From positions 62,001 through 126,000 of the forward strand of contig JAGPNK010000012.1 in assembly GCA_020746835.1 (NCBI GenBank): a stretch of DNA of 64,000 bases, given 5' to 3'. The stretch is from Stachybotrys elegans (lineage: Eukaryota; Ascomycota; Sordariomycetes; Hypocreales; Stachybotryaceae). Shown here piece by piece: positions 9,833-21,337 of the stretch; the stretch's first letter is position 1, and every line of letters begins with the position of its first letter. A model generated the notes under the pieces. The model made no database searches. It was not told where the DNA came from and saw only the letters and a list, made by a program, of their open reading frames with translations. The translations under genes and the position numbers were made by a program.

Positions 9833-12160
9833 TTACGCCCAGAGTCTACATGTACCATCAGCTCCAGCACTCAAGCACCAGGGGTGTCGTGGATGCCAAT
9901 CAATGTCCATGACACCGAGCTTGTTCACCACCTGATGCCCCTTGAGCATCTTCACAGGCACGATGGTCGCGTTCTCCATCAAATCGTTCACGACCTTTCC
10001 GTGGAAGATCTGCAGCGTTCCGTCGTCGCTGGCATCTGCGAACAGGGGAAGACCTCGGTGGTACTTAACGGCTCTGATGGCCTGAGCATGGAACCTCATG
10101 GTTTTGTATGGCCGCGTTGATAGGTCGAGATCGTGCCAGAGCAGGCGACGATCGTATGATCCCACGATCAAATTATCTCCACCAGGGTGAATGTCGAAAC
10201 TAGAAATCCAGCGGGCGCCTGGCTGGACAACCTTCACAAGCTCCTGCCTCTGAAGATCATAACAGCGAATCATGCGCTGAGTCGCGACGAAGAACAGGGG
10301 CCTCGACGGGTGGAAATGGGCAGTCTGTGCAAGGCCTGGAAGTCGGCGGAAAGGCACCTGGCTGAGGTGCTTAGATAGCGTATGAATAATGACCGAACTC
10401 CTCTGTCCGGTCGGCGAAACCGTGCACAAAAAGTCACCTCGCCTGTGCCAGTTGATGGCCTTGATCACTGTCCTGACTGTAGCCTTTAGCAGCACGCCTA
10501 GATCTTCCAGCTTCGCGCCAGGTCGGAGCCATTTTGCCGGCGGGTCCTTCTTAACACCGTCCGCAGTGGTCGAGTTTGTAGTGCTGGTTGCATATCCGAA
10601 GCCGGCATCGAGTACGTCTCGGCTTGCCTTAGCAACCGCGTCGCTAACAAGCGATGGGGAAATGAAGAAGAGGTCCTCTCCAGCAGCGGCGGCGAGGACA
10701 AAAGTGTCCTTTGTCGGGCGCCATCTGACAACGTTTACAGGCTCGTCAAGGGACAGCTTAGCTCGCCACTCCTCGTGACCGTTCAGGGACCAGATGCGAA
10801 CCGTGCCGTCGTCACCGCCAGAAGCAATCCATTCGCCATCGGGGCTGAAGCTGACAGTTCGTACACGGCCCTCGTGGCCCCTGAATATGGTCTGGCAAAG
10901 CGTCGGGAAAGGCTTCAGATCCTCGGGCCTCGGCAGCTTGGGGAGCAGCGAGTTTGGATCAATATTGAGTCGATTCTTGCGGACTCTAGGGGCCAGGTAC
11001 AGGTCTAGGCATCTCTCAAACCTCTCCTTGACGAATTCGCCGTAGGCTGGCACCTTGCGCAGCGAGTCGAAGTGCATGGGAAGATACTCTTTCTCTCGGT
11101 CTTCGGGATCCATCTTCTCCCACTCTTCCTTTTCGGTGGCACTTGGAAGGTACTCCGGAGGAGGATTATAGCTGAGATCATATCCTGGCGGTGCGAGCTT
11201 GGGAGCCGGAATGTTCATGATGTGCTTGTCCTGGGGCTCTTCGTTGGCCCATATATCGTAGTGCTTGTCTTCTTCGTCATCTGCCTCTCGCTCCTTGTCC
11301 TCTGGAGGACGGTATGGCAAGATCTTGCCCTCCCGAATCGCCCGAACCAACTTGGCCACGCGCTTGGCTTCATGCTTGGAAGGCACAAAACGTCGCTTTG
11401 GCTCTGGCGCTGCGCTGAGAGGCATCTTCTCCTCAATGCTCGTGAAGTAAGGGATCATCTCCTATGGTATGGGTTAGCAGTAGTCGCATGCGAAGGATGA
11501 GCTAGTGTGGCTTCTCACAGGGTATGGATCGTAGCCCTCTTCCGGAATTTCACCCATCTGGAGGCGACGCAGAAGCTCCAACTCATCTTGGCTCAGGTTG
11601 AGAGGGGCTCCAGTTTGAGGATCAGTCAGGCCTGTCCACCCCTTCGGCAATTCAATACTGTCGAGCAGCGAGTCCAAGGCTTCTCCAGTCGCAGGGCGCA
11701 TGATCTTCTTTCCGTTGATATCGTAGCCAATATGCGGGTAAGAGTCGTAGAAGGACAGTGGTATGTTTCCAATTGTATTGGCCCCTTCCTGAGCATCGGA
11801 ATCATCGCTGTCATAGACAGGATTCACCTCGTCATATTCATATCGTTCTCCGCCATTGGCGTCGCGAACAACCCTGTAATTGATCTTTTCGCCATCCTTT
11901 TCATCGTCGTCGTGCTCTTTGCCATTGGCGCTAGGCGAGGCGTTGAGGTCGTCGGTTTCGAGTCCTTCGAAATGGCTGTCTACATCGCTCTCGGAGTCTT
12001 CAGCTTCGTTCGCTTCGTCGTCTGAATTTTCATCCACAATATCGGAGTCATCATCACTCTGGGATAGGACGCCATCCAAAGAGACGCCGCCAAACTCATC
12101 GTCCGAGTGAGCAGCCTCGGAGACGGTTTTTCGTTTGCGAAGTGAGGACCGGGGAGCCAT
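9833..12160 (-). CDS. ERB1: Ribosome biogenesis protein Erb1 (BOP1)
   Basis: WD40 scaffold of the PeBoW complex (Nop7-Erb1-Ytm1), which acts in the nucleolus on 27S pre-rRNA processing and 60S assembly. Exons are 12160-11519 and 11461-9833, giving 756 aa. The 57-bp intron (GTGAGA...CCATAG) holds an in-frame stop. The start is [11 protein letters not shown]; a longer frame exists upstream but this Met fits the family. The first 120 residues are acidic (runs of Asp, Glu and Ser). The BOP1 N-terminal domain follows ([19 protein letters not shown], then [19 protein letters not shown]), then seven or so WD repeats from [15 protein letters not shown] to the C-terminal CRLWA. Length and order are typical of the family. 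Confidence 0.97.
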
Positions 12161-12777
12161 GGGGAAAATTGATGGCACAAAACCACAAACAGACAAGATC
12201 TATCCGTCTTGTTCAATTCTCCTGTCTCCGGTATCCTCTTGAGTCCTGCACTGGAACAAGCCTCCAAGTACAAAGGCGCAATGAAGATTTTTGGATCTCG
12301 GTCGATATGCTCACTCCCGCGACAACTCACATTGGCTGGCTGGGCCTTTTTTCTTTTTCTCTTTTTTTTTTCTGGGTCCGCCACTTTTCTGCCGCCTTGG
12401 CGCATGAGCGGTGAGGGCCATATACGTGGGGCAGACTGGAAAGTCTCCACCACCATACAAAGTACCAATAACGAACAACACCAACGTTCCTTGTCACTAC
12501 TAATATTTGTATTACGAACTTGAACATTGTGGGAAAGCAATGGGGTTTTGGGAGTACTAACTACAGGGATAACTAAGCAAGACTAACGAAAAAGAAATCC
12601 GACTCAAACCCCTAACCCCTCGAGCTCATGGAAAAGAATAGTACAGTCTTGACCCAACCTGTCCGAATTCGCAAGCAATCATTCCGTCGTAAACGCGGTT
12701 CGGTTTCTCGGCATCCATATAAGATGCCTCCCCATCATTTTCGTAAGTTTCAGAGCTTAATCCGCGGTTACAGGCAC
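12161..12777. promoter_or_regulatory. Upstream region of Erb1 / 3' region of Ish1-repeat gene
   Basis: 617 bp that should carry the Erb1 promoter (reading left) and the 3' UTR of the next gene, both on the minus strand. There is a T-rich tract at about 12350-12372. No gene seen. Confidence 0.5.
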
Positions 12778-14550
12778 TTAAAGCTCCTCTCGGAGTTCCT
12801 GAGCCTTGGCTTTGGCAGCGGCGTCAGCCTCGGCGGCCTTCTGTTTGGCGGCCTCACCACCCAGGTTAAGCTGTTGAGCGACCCAGTTCCAGCCTTCCTT
12901 TGCAGTCTCTCCGAGCTTAGCGAAGACAGTCTCACCGGGTGACGAAGTTCCGTACTTGAAGTACGTCGCCTGCTTGCGTGCCTGGGCCTTGAGCTCCTCC
13001 AGCTTGGAACCTTGAGGAACGGGAATGCCATAGCTATCGAGATATGCCTTGAGCTCTGTCTCAGACCATGAGTCGAAGAGCGTCTGTTTGGCACTCTCCG
13101 TTGCGGTCGCGATATAGTTCGTTGCCGAAGCATAGTTGTTACCGCCGGCACTGGATGCCGAGGAATACGCCGATTGCGCTGCCGATACGAGCTCGTCTCG
13201 CGTGGCATCCTTCTTCTGAGCTACTGACTTTGCCGCTGCATCTCCATGGCTCGCAAGGTAGCCCTTCAAGTTCTCATAACTGAAATCGTCAAAAGTCCAT
13301 GCGCTCCAACCGGTCGCAGCCTTGTGTGAGTGCTTTCGCACGAGGGCTCGGAGTTGGTCTATGTTGGAAGCATGAGGAACAGGCACGCCACGAGCATCGA
13401 GATACGCCTTGAGACGACTCTCGGACCATGTGTTGATAGCTCGGTCAAAAGTGTCCTGAGCGGTCGTGGTTGCGCTGTCGGAAGCCTTTGCATACTGGTC
13501 TCCGACGTTGGATGTGGCGGCGCCGAATGCAGACGATGCGCTGGAGGCAACCGTGTCTCCAAGAATTTCAGCGCGGTGCTTTCGAACCAGGGCACGGAGT
13601 TCGTTGAGCTTTGTGCCCTGAGGGACGGGGATTGAGTTCTTGTCGCAGAACTCCTTGAGCTGGGATTCTCCCCAGGCATCAATGACCATGTCGGTAAGCT
13701 GTGAATAAGTAGCCTGGGCTTGGTTTTGTGCCCGAGAAGCCTCCTCTTGGGCCTTGAGAGAAGCCAGACGAGAGTTGCGACGGACTGCGGCAATCAACTT
13801 ATCACGGGTAGATGGCTGGGGAGCCGGGAAGCCGTGAGTGTCAAGCCATTCCTTGAGCTCCGATTCAGTCCAGCTCTGATATAACCAGTCACCAGGGTAA
13901 GCTGCCGTTTCGCCCAGCTTCTTGGCTGCTGTCTCGTAGTTTGAACGAGCCTTTTGGAGGAGTGTGTCACGGGTACGAGGTTGAGGCACTATACCGTGGC
14001 TTTGGTTAGAGGGATCTTAAGTAGGGCTGAGAAGGAGCACTTACCAGGAATGTTGTGCTTGTCGCAGAAGGCCTTTAGCTGGCTCTCAGTCCAGGTGTCG
14101 AGGATCCAGTCCTTGACGCTGACCCAAGCAGAGTGGGCTTTCTCCTCGGATTCATACCAGTTGTCCTTGACCTGAGAAACCAGGTTGTCCTTGGCCTGTT
14201 CGGCGTTGGTTGAAGCCTCTTGGCCCTTGGCCTGAAGGAAGCTGCTCAGTTGTGCAGTGTCCCAGCTCTTGTACGGCTCTGCAACGTAGTCATTCCAGTT
14301 CTTTTCGACAAGAGCTTCGAGATCCTTGCGATCAGCAGGCGTGGGATACGGAACATTGTTGTCCGCAAGCCAACGCTCCAGCTCTGTCTCGTGCCATTTG
14401 TTGTACACTGCGTATTATTCTGAGTTAGCAGAGGCCAGCTCAAATCTGGATCAAGGAATACAAACCAGCTTTGCTTCCAGGAAACCAGCTGCTGGCTGTG
14501 ACCCCAGTGATGGCTACGCTGGCGGTAAAGAGAAGTCCAAGGTGCTTCAT
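12778..14550 (-). CDS. Secretory protein with eight Ish1-type repeats (Msc1/Ish1 family)
   Basis: Exons are 14550-14466, 14407-14045 and 13988-12778, giving 552 aa with two phase-1 introns. The N terminus (MKHLGLLFTASVAITGVTA) is a signal peptide, so the protein enters the ER or nuclear-envelope lumen. The rest is built from about eight roughly 45-residue repeats of the form W(T/S)ES(Q/E)LK-(X)-LD-(X)-G(I/V)P-VPQ. Each begins with a Trp-containing helix and ends with a basic helix such as LRALVRKH; two repeats are degenerate. This is the Ish1 (LEM/HeH-like) domain found in S. pombe Ish1, a stress-induced nuclear-envelope protein, and in yeast Msc1. The biochemical role of the family is unclear. 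Between the repeats lie Ala/Ser/Thr-rich helical linkers. Confidence 0.88.
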
Positions 14551-15470
14551 CTTGCCGGGCGGCAAACGAGCTTGTGTATAGTCGATATTGTTGGCGTCAA
14601 CGAGGATCGGGGTACAGTGAATACGACTTTGGTGGTCGATAGGTAGCTGAATTATTGCCCGTAAGTAAACGAGTCTTGGTTTGTAGAGAGGTGCACGAGG
14701 TGGAAAGAAAAGGGCAAGGGAATATGAGAGAGGTGAATCGGTGATGGAGTGAAATCCATCACGTCACCGTTCCGTAACACTTCTGGTCAATGCGTGTGCA
14801 GGCTGTTGCACGTACTTGCCAGGTACCTCGCAGCTGGCGGCAGTGAGGTACTCATCTTGTATCTTACAGTATGCCAGTACCCAATCCAATTCATGCAAAG
14901 TACCCATGGACCATTTGCTCCTGGCAAACCTTCATACGTGACAGCTGCGACTGGCAGGCACCTGTCAGTGATGTAATGTCGGGAAACAGTCTGTGGGTTC
15001 GGATCGGGGAAGTGGGGGATAAGCGGTACATGTACTCTAGGTCCTAGTAGCTTTTAATGTAACTGTCGGTATAGATATACTTCTTTTGAATGTACTGAGT
15101 TTTGCCTCCCACACCACGTGTATGCATCTGATCTACCTTTTCTCTTTCCATGACGTTGCAGTCTCTGGTCCATTGGAGTTCCTAGCCGTTAACCCCTGCT
15201 AAGTATTTGCCATAGACATATTAGAGTCCTTACCATAACTAACTCTGATTTAAGCTATATTGCCAATTGCTGCATGTGATCGAGATGTGTTTTCTTATAG
15301 AAGGTAGGTATTAGTACCATTGCCTAGTAGCTAGAGCCCGTCTAAGTGTTAATAAGGCCCTTTAGGACAGCACTGAGCAAAAGTAGTACAAGTTCTAGAG
15401 CCTACAGCCACTGATCAAGGAGACAAAAAGACAAATAAAGCTACTAACAGAAGGCAACAGGCAAAAGAGA
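14551..15470. promoter_or_regulatory. Upstream region of Ish1-repeat gene
   Basis: 920 bp before the first tRNA. It should hold the promoter of the minus-strand Ish1-repeat gene. A CACGTG box lies at 15115-15120. I see no coding region. Confidence 0.5.
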
Positions 15471-15542
15471 AGGTCTCGGAGGGAGTCGAACCCTCGCTGG
15501 CGGAATCAGAATCCGCAGTCATGACCGTTAGACCACGAAACC
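15471..15542 (-). tRNA. tRNA-Gln (anticodon CTG)
   Basis: 72 nt, reading right to left. The acceptor stem is GGTTTCG against CGAGACC with T as discriminator. The D-arm/A-box is TGGTCTAACGG and the B-box is GGTTCGACTCC. The anticodon arm is GCGGA, loop TTCTGAT, TCCGC, giving anticodon CTG and reading Gln codon CAG. No intron. T-rich sequence follows on the transcribed strand (CTCTTTTG), a usual Pol III stop. It is identical to the copy at 15885-15956. Confidence 0.96.
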
Positions 15543-15884
15543 CGACGTGTACTGACAAGAGTCGAGTTATTACTAATTATACAGTAAAGACTGAGGCGCC
15601 TAGGGCAGGATTATGCTAGTACAAGCGGAAACATTCAACAGCATAGACAATATAAGGGTCAGTTATGGCCTGCAAATGCTACGATGGCTATAACTCTGTC
15701 CAGAAAGGCGTTATCGTATCTTAGTATTACTATGCCGTATCACTGCTTGATATAACACACAAGGAATGTACTAAAAAAAAACATCATGATATCATACCTC
15801 CCCGCCTCCAAGAAGAAAACCATTTCAGGGTAGCTTCCACGCCAAACCCTAAACATGCAAATGTCCGTCTAGAGAAGTGCAAAA
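15543..15884. other. Spacer between the two tRNA-Gln genes
   Basis: 342 bp with no gene seen. An A-run lies near 15772-15781. Apart from the tRNAs themselves I see no extended similarity between the flanks of the two tRNA genes. Confidence 0.5.
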
Positions 15885-15956
15885 AGGTCTCGGAGGGAGT
15901 CGAACCCTCGCTGGCGGAATCAGAATCCGCAGTCATGACCGTTAGACCACGAAACC
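15885..15956 (-). tRNA. tRNA-Gln (anticodon CTG), second copy
   Basis: Same 72-nt sequence as the tRNA at 15471-15542, same strand, start points 414 bp apart. It is followed on its own strand by TTTTTGC, a Pol III terminator. The flanks differ, so the match is confined to the mature tRNA. Confidence 0.96.
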
Positions 15957-16458
15957 AGACAGTGGCGGCTTAGTCACCGTTGGCACGACGGCTTCATAGA
16001 TTGCCATAGAAAGACTTGCAGCTGTTTCGGTTGGTAACCCAACTCCATCTTCCTAAGACCACCACATGTACAAAGCATCTTTCGGTTCACCTGTAACTAT
16101 TGCTAATGGCAAGGCCTAATGTAGACATGCATTCATCTGCATGATCCATGGCTATCTTGCTCACAGACGGCCGACCTGACTTTTGTAGCAAGTAGAGAGC
16201 TGTTAGCCTGGAAGAATAGATCCCTTCAAGCTCCCTTCAGATCAACCAAATGTCGTCCAGGAGATAATCTGGGCACAAGGCATAGTGTTCAAGGGGTTTT
16301 CACCTGGTGTAGGCACACTGCTAGGTAAACATGTTCTATTACCTTGGCCTCGAAGGCACGACTGAGCACCCGTACTAATGTTACACAGAATCCGTGGCGC
16401 CTCACTGCCAGCCTCCTCCACGTCTGTCTTCCGAAGCATGGAGAAGTATTTCGCATAT
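15957..16458. other. Spacer, tRNA-Gln to Rpt5 3' end
   Basis: 502 bp. It should hold the 3' UTR of Rpt5 (which reads toward it) and upstream DNA of the tRNA. The apparent open frame down to 16242 is read-through of Rpt5's last intron, not coding sequence. Confidence 0.55.
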
Positions 16459-17976
16459 TTACGCGTAAAAGTTGACAGTCTGGCAGTGCGTGTTAGTCTT
16501 AGTCGTCTCGAGTACTGATCCAGGGTGGAATGGCTACTCACGTCCTTCTTCTTGGCCTGGACTTCTGCGATGGCGTCCACATAATGCTCATGCCCAATCT
16601 TGTTTTTCCCTGATCGCAACGCGATCATTCCCGCTTCAACACACACTGCCTTGAGCATCGCACCGCCGAACTCGTCGGTGCTGCGTGCCAACTCCCCCCA
16701 GTTGACGCCACCATCCACCTTCATCTTGCGGGAGTGGATCTTGAGAATCTGTGCTCTGGCCTCTTCATTGGGTAGAGGAAACTCAATCTTGCGATCAAGA
16801 CGGCCAGATCGTAGCAAGGCGGGGTCGAGAACATCAACACGGTTGGTGGCGGCCAGTACCTTGATCCGATCGTCGGAGGCAAAGCCGTCTAGCTGGTTCA
16901 GAAGCTCAAGCATCGTGCGCTGTACCTCGCGATCGCCACTCTTCTCGCTGTCGAATCGCTTGGTACCCACAGCATCCAGCTCGTCGATGAAGATGATGGC
17001 GGGTGCCTTTTCCTTGGCAAGAGCAAAGCAGTCACGCACAAGCTTGGCACCGTCTCCAATGAACATCTGGACCAACTGAGGACCGGCTAGCTTGAGGAAC
17101 GTGGCATCCGTCTGTGCAGCGCATGCCCTGGCCAACAACGTCTTTCCTGTACCAGGGGGACCATACATGAGAGCGCCTGTACTATGTTAGTTATATCATG
17201 CGAGCGTGGCCTTGGAAATTTGCAGCGCTAGGTGAGGTGTTCGTACCCTTGGGAGCCTTGATGCCAATCTTCTTGAAGCGCTCCGCTTCCTTCATCGGCC
17301 ACACGATGGCCTCTACCAGCTCCTCAATCTGCTTGTCTAGGCCACCGACGTCGGTATACTGTTCTGTGGGCTTCTCATCGACTTCCATAGCCTTGACTCG
17401 GCTGTCGTACTCGGCGGGCAGGGTATCAAGGATGAGGTACGAGTCCTTGTTGACTCCAATGAGATCACCGGGCTTGAGCTTGTCCGAGTCAACCAGACCA
17501 ATCAAGGGTAGGAATATCGTCTGACGGGTCGACGTCTTGATGACTGCTGACTTGCCAACCCTGGTGGCGTCCAAGTCAATGTTAGCACCCTCCTCGGATG
17601 ACTCGGCGGTGGGATCCAGGTCTAGAAGCTCGACCACATTGCCGACGAGGTATGGGAGTTGTCTGTTGTTGGCAATCTTATCGTTGTTGTCCTTGATCTT
17701 CTCGTTCATCGTCGCCTTTTCGTGAGATAGTCGAGAGAGCTCGCTCTTCATGATGCGAGAATCGTTTTCGAGAAGGCGTTTCCGAGTCTGAATGTCTTGT
17801 GTGCTCAAGCCAAGGATCTCCTCGTCCAGTATGTCATCCTCCTCCTCCTCGGCCTCCTTCATCTCGGCATCACCTTCTGAAGCCTTCTTCTTATCCTTAT
17901 CCTTGTCATCTCCACCTCTCTTCTTGTCGTCCTTGTCTCTGCGGTCGAGGTCGTCAAGCTCTTCGAGGGTCGACAT
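16459..17976 (-). CDS. RPT5: 26S proteasome regulatory ATPase Rpt5 (PSMC3, 6A)
   Basis: One of six AAA ATPases in the base of the 19S proteasome particle, which unfold substrates and open the 20S gate. Exons are 17976-17247, 17176-16542 and 16479-16459, giving 461 aa. The N terminus ([19 protein letters not shown]) is acidic/basic and is followed by a coiled coil and an OB fold. Walker A is GPPGTGKT, Walker B is IIFIDELD, and the second region of homology contains [19 protein letters not shown]. The last exon is only 21 nt and encodes TVNFYA, ending in the HbYX-type motif (FYA) that docks into the 20S pocket. A further Met exists ten codons upstream (18006), but the chosen start matches the family. 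Confidence 0.97.
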
Positions 17977-18555
17977 CGTGGAAACAACGGCGGGGCACGA
18001 AGCCAAAGGAAATGCGGTGGTGGATAGGCAAAGGGGGAAAAAATGTATGCAGAGGAAAAAGAAACTGCTCTAACAATATGTATTGAAGCAGCAGCAAGCT
18101 CGAATGGTTGCGTGTATGAATGTGGGGAGACCAGTTCGCAGAGCTCTGTGAGGTTCAGGTGTGATGTGAGGCAAGTGTACCCAAGCTATGTACGACACCA
18201 CCTACCGCAGGCAGGAGTGATCGCGCGTAATCGGCCCTGCCTAGAGCGCCAGCGCTGATGTAAGGACTTTCCACGCCAGGGATGAGATAGCTTTGTGTTA
18301 TTAGTACTTAGTAGGCTCTGCGAGTGACCTTCAGGGTACGCGTAATTTAGCATCCTACAGTAGCAATCTCCGAGCTGTTCAAGTACTGTCTAGGTACCCA
18401 AGTCTACGGCGGCTGGTTGATCCGGATCCGTCTACATGGTCCCTTTCTTTGGCTCAGTATGAAGCTTTTTGCGATTCGAGCCTGCTATGATTTTGAAGCC
18501 GTCGTCCATTGTGCCGCTGATCACGTATCATGCACAAACCTCCTACATTTCTGAA
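17977..18555. promoter_or_regulatory. Divergent promoter, Rpt5 / uL10m
   Basis: 579 bp between oppositely directed starts. I find no exact copy of the yeast proteasome element GGTGGCAAA on either strand. No gene seen. Confidence 0.5.
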
Positions 18556-19584
18556 ATGACGCGGCGAATAACGAACACCGTGGCTCCGTGCCTGCGGAGC
18601 TTGAGAGGGAGGCACCCCGTGATCACCAAGCAATGGGTCCCTACCGTTGCTGGCTTCTCGACCGCGACGCCTTACCAGTATGCGGCCGCTGCTGCAACCC
18701 GTACGACAGCCTTCCCAGGCTTGCATGTGCCGAATGAGCACATCCCCTCAACAAAAGTTCCGAGTGCCCGACCAGTCGAGAACAGGAAGGCGCAACTGAT
18801 TCGAACCTACACCTCACTGCTCCGATCAACACCCTTGATGCTGCTTTTCCAGCACAACAACCTTACTGCCGTAGAATGGGCGGCAGTTCGACGAGAGTTG
18901 AAGAAGGCTCTTGTGGACGTGCCGGCTATGAACACATCTCCCGGCGCCGAGCCGTTGGACCTGGCGCCTAAGGTGCAGATGCAAGTCCTGCGCACGAACA
19001 TGTTCAAGGTTGCTCTGCGGATCACGGAGCTCTACAATGCTGAGGCTGCCGCCGCACTCGAGACGACGCCCAGCTCACCGCATGGGCCCCTGGTTCATGA
19101 TTTATCCACGACTGCCTATGAAACAATAAAGAACACGCCGACTGTGCCTGGGTCTGCAGTTGCGCAGCTGGAACCGCTCATGGTAGGACCTCTGGCTGCG
19201 TTGGTCCTCCCAGCGCTATCTACGGCTCATCTGGCCGCCGCTCTCAGCGTCTTGTCGCCTGTTCCCGGCAAGTTCCCGGCGCCATCGCGGAAAAAGAACC
19301 CCGGCTACTATGACCCAATCTTCCAGGAAGGACTGTCGAAGCTCCTACTCGTCGGTGGTCGTATCGAGGGTAAAGTTTTCGACCACGCAGGCATCAACTG
19401 GGTTGGTGGAATCGAAGGAGGCCTTGACGGACTCCGCGCGCAGCTCGTCGGCCTGTTACAGGGTGCTGGGCTGGGCATCACAAGCACTCTCGAGGGCGGT
19501 AGCCGGAGCTTGTGGTTGGCCTTGGAGGGCAGAAAGACTCAGTTGGAAGAGGAGCAGAACCCCAAGACGGAGCAAGCTGAGTAG
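18556..19584 (+). CDS. MRPL11: Mitochondrial large ribosomal subunit protein uL10m (MRPL11)
   Basis: L10-family protein of the mitochondrial large ribosomal subunit stalk base. Single exon, 342 aa from the chosen start MTRRITNTVAPCLRSLRGR, which is rich in Arg, Ser and Thr without acids and so looks like a mitochondrial presequence. An in-frame Met at 18469 would add 29 residues. The L10 fold begins near ENRKAQLIRTYTSLLRSTPLMLLFQHNNLT, with the expected KKALVD... segment after it. The family call rests on this N-terminal pattern and on length; fungal uL10m proteins diverge a lot. Confidence 0.8.
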   Translation: MTRRITNTVAPCLRSLRGRHPVITKQWVPTVAGFSTATPYQYAAAAATRTTAFPGLHVPNEHIPSTKVPSARPVENRKAQLIRTYTSLLRSTPLMLLFQHNNLTAVEWAAVRRELKKALVDVPAMNTSPGAEPLDLAPKVQMQVLRTNMFKVALRITELYNAEAAAALETTPSSPHGPLVHDLSTTAYETIKNTPTVPGSAVAQLEPLMVGPLAALVLPALSTAHLAAALSVLSPVPGKFPAPSRKKNPGYYDPIFQEGLSKLLLVGGRIEGKVFDHAGINWVGGIEGGLDGLRAQLVGLLQGAGLGITSTLEGGSRSLWLALEGRKTQLEEEQNPKTEQAE

Positions 19585-20317
19585 GGCCCTGCCTGAGGTC
19601 GACCAACCCTGTGAAGAATGGTTGAGATGATGGCAGAAGTCTTGTAAAAAAACGTGAAAGAGAGACCATGTCCTGGTCGTCCTCCATGTACCAATATTAT
19701 GTATATTGTTGGCCCGGATTCATCGTCCGGATCCTCGATTTGCCAAATCAATGTATTTTGCTACAAAGTCCTCTTGTCTTGATGGCCTTTTCGTCCTAGC
19801 TTGTGAGGCTACAGCGAGACACTATGAACTGAGTTAGTACAAGCACTCCAGATATTCTACCTCTCGTACCCAGCACTACTCTTTTGGCTCCGGCTTGCTT
19901 TGCTTAAACAAACAGACCCGAAGAGAAGAGTATGGCTGAGAAAGCTGTAGTGAGTCTCTCCTTGTTGGCCATAAGCTGGCGGGGCTTTGACCATTATGGG
20001 CATTTCGAAGTTCCGTCTTGGGTTATCTGCTGCATTGGCATGGGCTCATTAGCAGAATCCATTTTAACCCTGGAGGGGGGTACCCGTACCTGGACGAATG
20101 ACGTTAGCGCCACCAGCAGATCTCAGGGGACCTCGTTGAAGTCGAGCTTTGGACTTGTGCCGTCTTCCTCATCCTCGGCACATTGGTAGGCTCATCTGAG
20201 TCGACTGCCCGGCGGAGCAGACCTTTCCCACCATTTTGATACATCTTCCCAATCCAAACGCACCGCCGTCGAGCGCTTCACCCATCTAGCTGCGCAGACA
20301 GCGCGACACATTAAGCA
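19585..20317. promoter_or_regulatory. Spacer between uL10m and the DUF4870-like gene
   Basis: 733 bp, both genes on the plus strand. It should contain the uL10m 3' UTR and the promoter of the next gene. No coding sequence recognised. Confidence 0.5.
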
Positions 20318-21051
20318 ATGGACTTCGCACCCTACCAGTCCTCGCCGCCCGAGCATTCTCGCGTCGCATCCCCGGAGCGTGGACACGGATTCATCTCCCC
20401 CCGAGCCTCGTTGGAAGCGCGACGCCCTTTCTCCCCGGCTACGAGTCCGCCCCCGATACAACACCCGCAACCGCAGAGGGGATGGTCAGGCTTCGATGGA
20501 CAGACCAGCGGCTGGGGGGTGAACGCTTCATCGTCGTCCCCGTTTGGCGCAAATAGCACGCCCATGCCTGGAGCCTACCCCGCCGCCGAGATCAGTGAAT
20601 TCGACACAAGTCTTGGACTACGACTTGATTACGAGGCCTGCCTCGCCTACCTGGCCTTCCCGCCATTCGGTGCAATCATCTTGCTTATCCTGGAACGTAA
20701 CAGTGACTACGTTAGGTCTGCGCAATCGACAAGCCGACTGCGGAGAGTTATGATTCGCTAACCTGACCCTTAGGTTTCATGCCTGGCAATCTGCTTTGTT
20801 GTTCACAGCAGTGATGACTTTTCATCTTGTATTTTCTTGGTCCTCTTTCATGAGCTGGATTGTCTTCATTGCTGATCTGGCCTTGATCGCATTCCTGACC
20901 CTCAGAGCATATAAAGATGCTGAAATACTAGATCAGTATGTTGTACAATGTCCCCAGCCTTCTTCAGCACGGAAAGCTAACTGCCCTTTTCTGCAGCTAC
21001 GAGGTTCCCTTCTTTGGAAGACTTGCAACCCGGTTCTTGGACGATGAATGA
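20318..21051 (+). CDS. Small polytopic membrane protein, Tic20/DUF4870-like
   Basis: Exons are 20318-20715, 20774-20935 and 20997-21051, giving 204 aa. The first 85 residues are Pro/Ser-rich and probably disordered (SPPEHSRVASPERG, QHPQPQRGW). The C-terminal half has three hydrophobic segments: CLAYLAFPPFGAIILLILE, WQSALLFTAVMTFHLVFSW and MSWIVFIADLALIAFLTLRAY. The string DYVRFHAWQS across the first splice junction is the hallmark of the DUF4870/Tic20-like fold. It ends RYE/HYEVPFFGRLATRFLDDE. The function of this family in fungi is unknown to me. Confidence 0.8.
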
Positions 21052-21337
21052 GACTCGAGGAAGGATGAACTTTTATTGTAAATCTATTTGGTGGATTGAC
21101 ATGTGTCAACAATTATATACCCTTTTCATACCTACTCTATAATACTAGAACACTGAATCTAAGTAACTGAGTCCTCAGAATTAGAGGAGGCAGAAATAGC
21201 GTTATGCCAAAAGCGCAGTTGTGCAGGAGCTGGAATACCCAGAAACATCGAAACCCAGTTTGCTGTCATGCTGATCGTATCTTGAGAGCAGAAGGAGGGT
21301 AGGTATCCGTGCAGGGCTGCCTATCGATTCCAATGAA

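Noticed and set aside
16242..16458. Extra C-terminal 70-80 residues for Rpt5 read without splicing
   Set aside because: They begin inside an intron with good GTGAGT and CCAG borders; the spliced form ends with the conserved FYA tail.
17977..18555. Possible Rpn4/PACE proteasome promoter element upstream of Rpt5
   Set aside because: Only a broken GGTGG-ATA-GGCAAA is present; there is no exact GGTGGCAAA on either strand.
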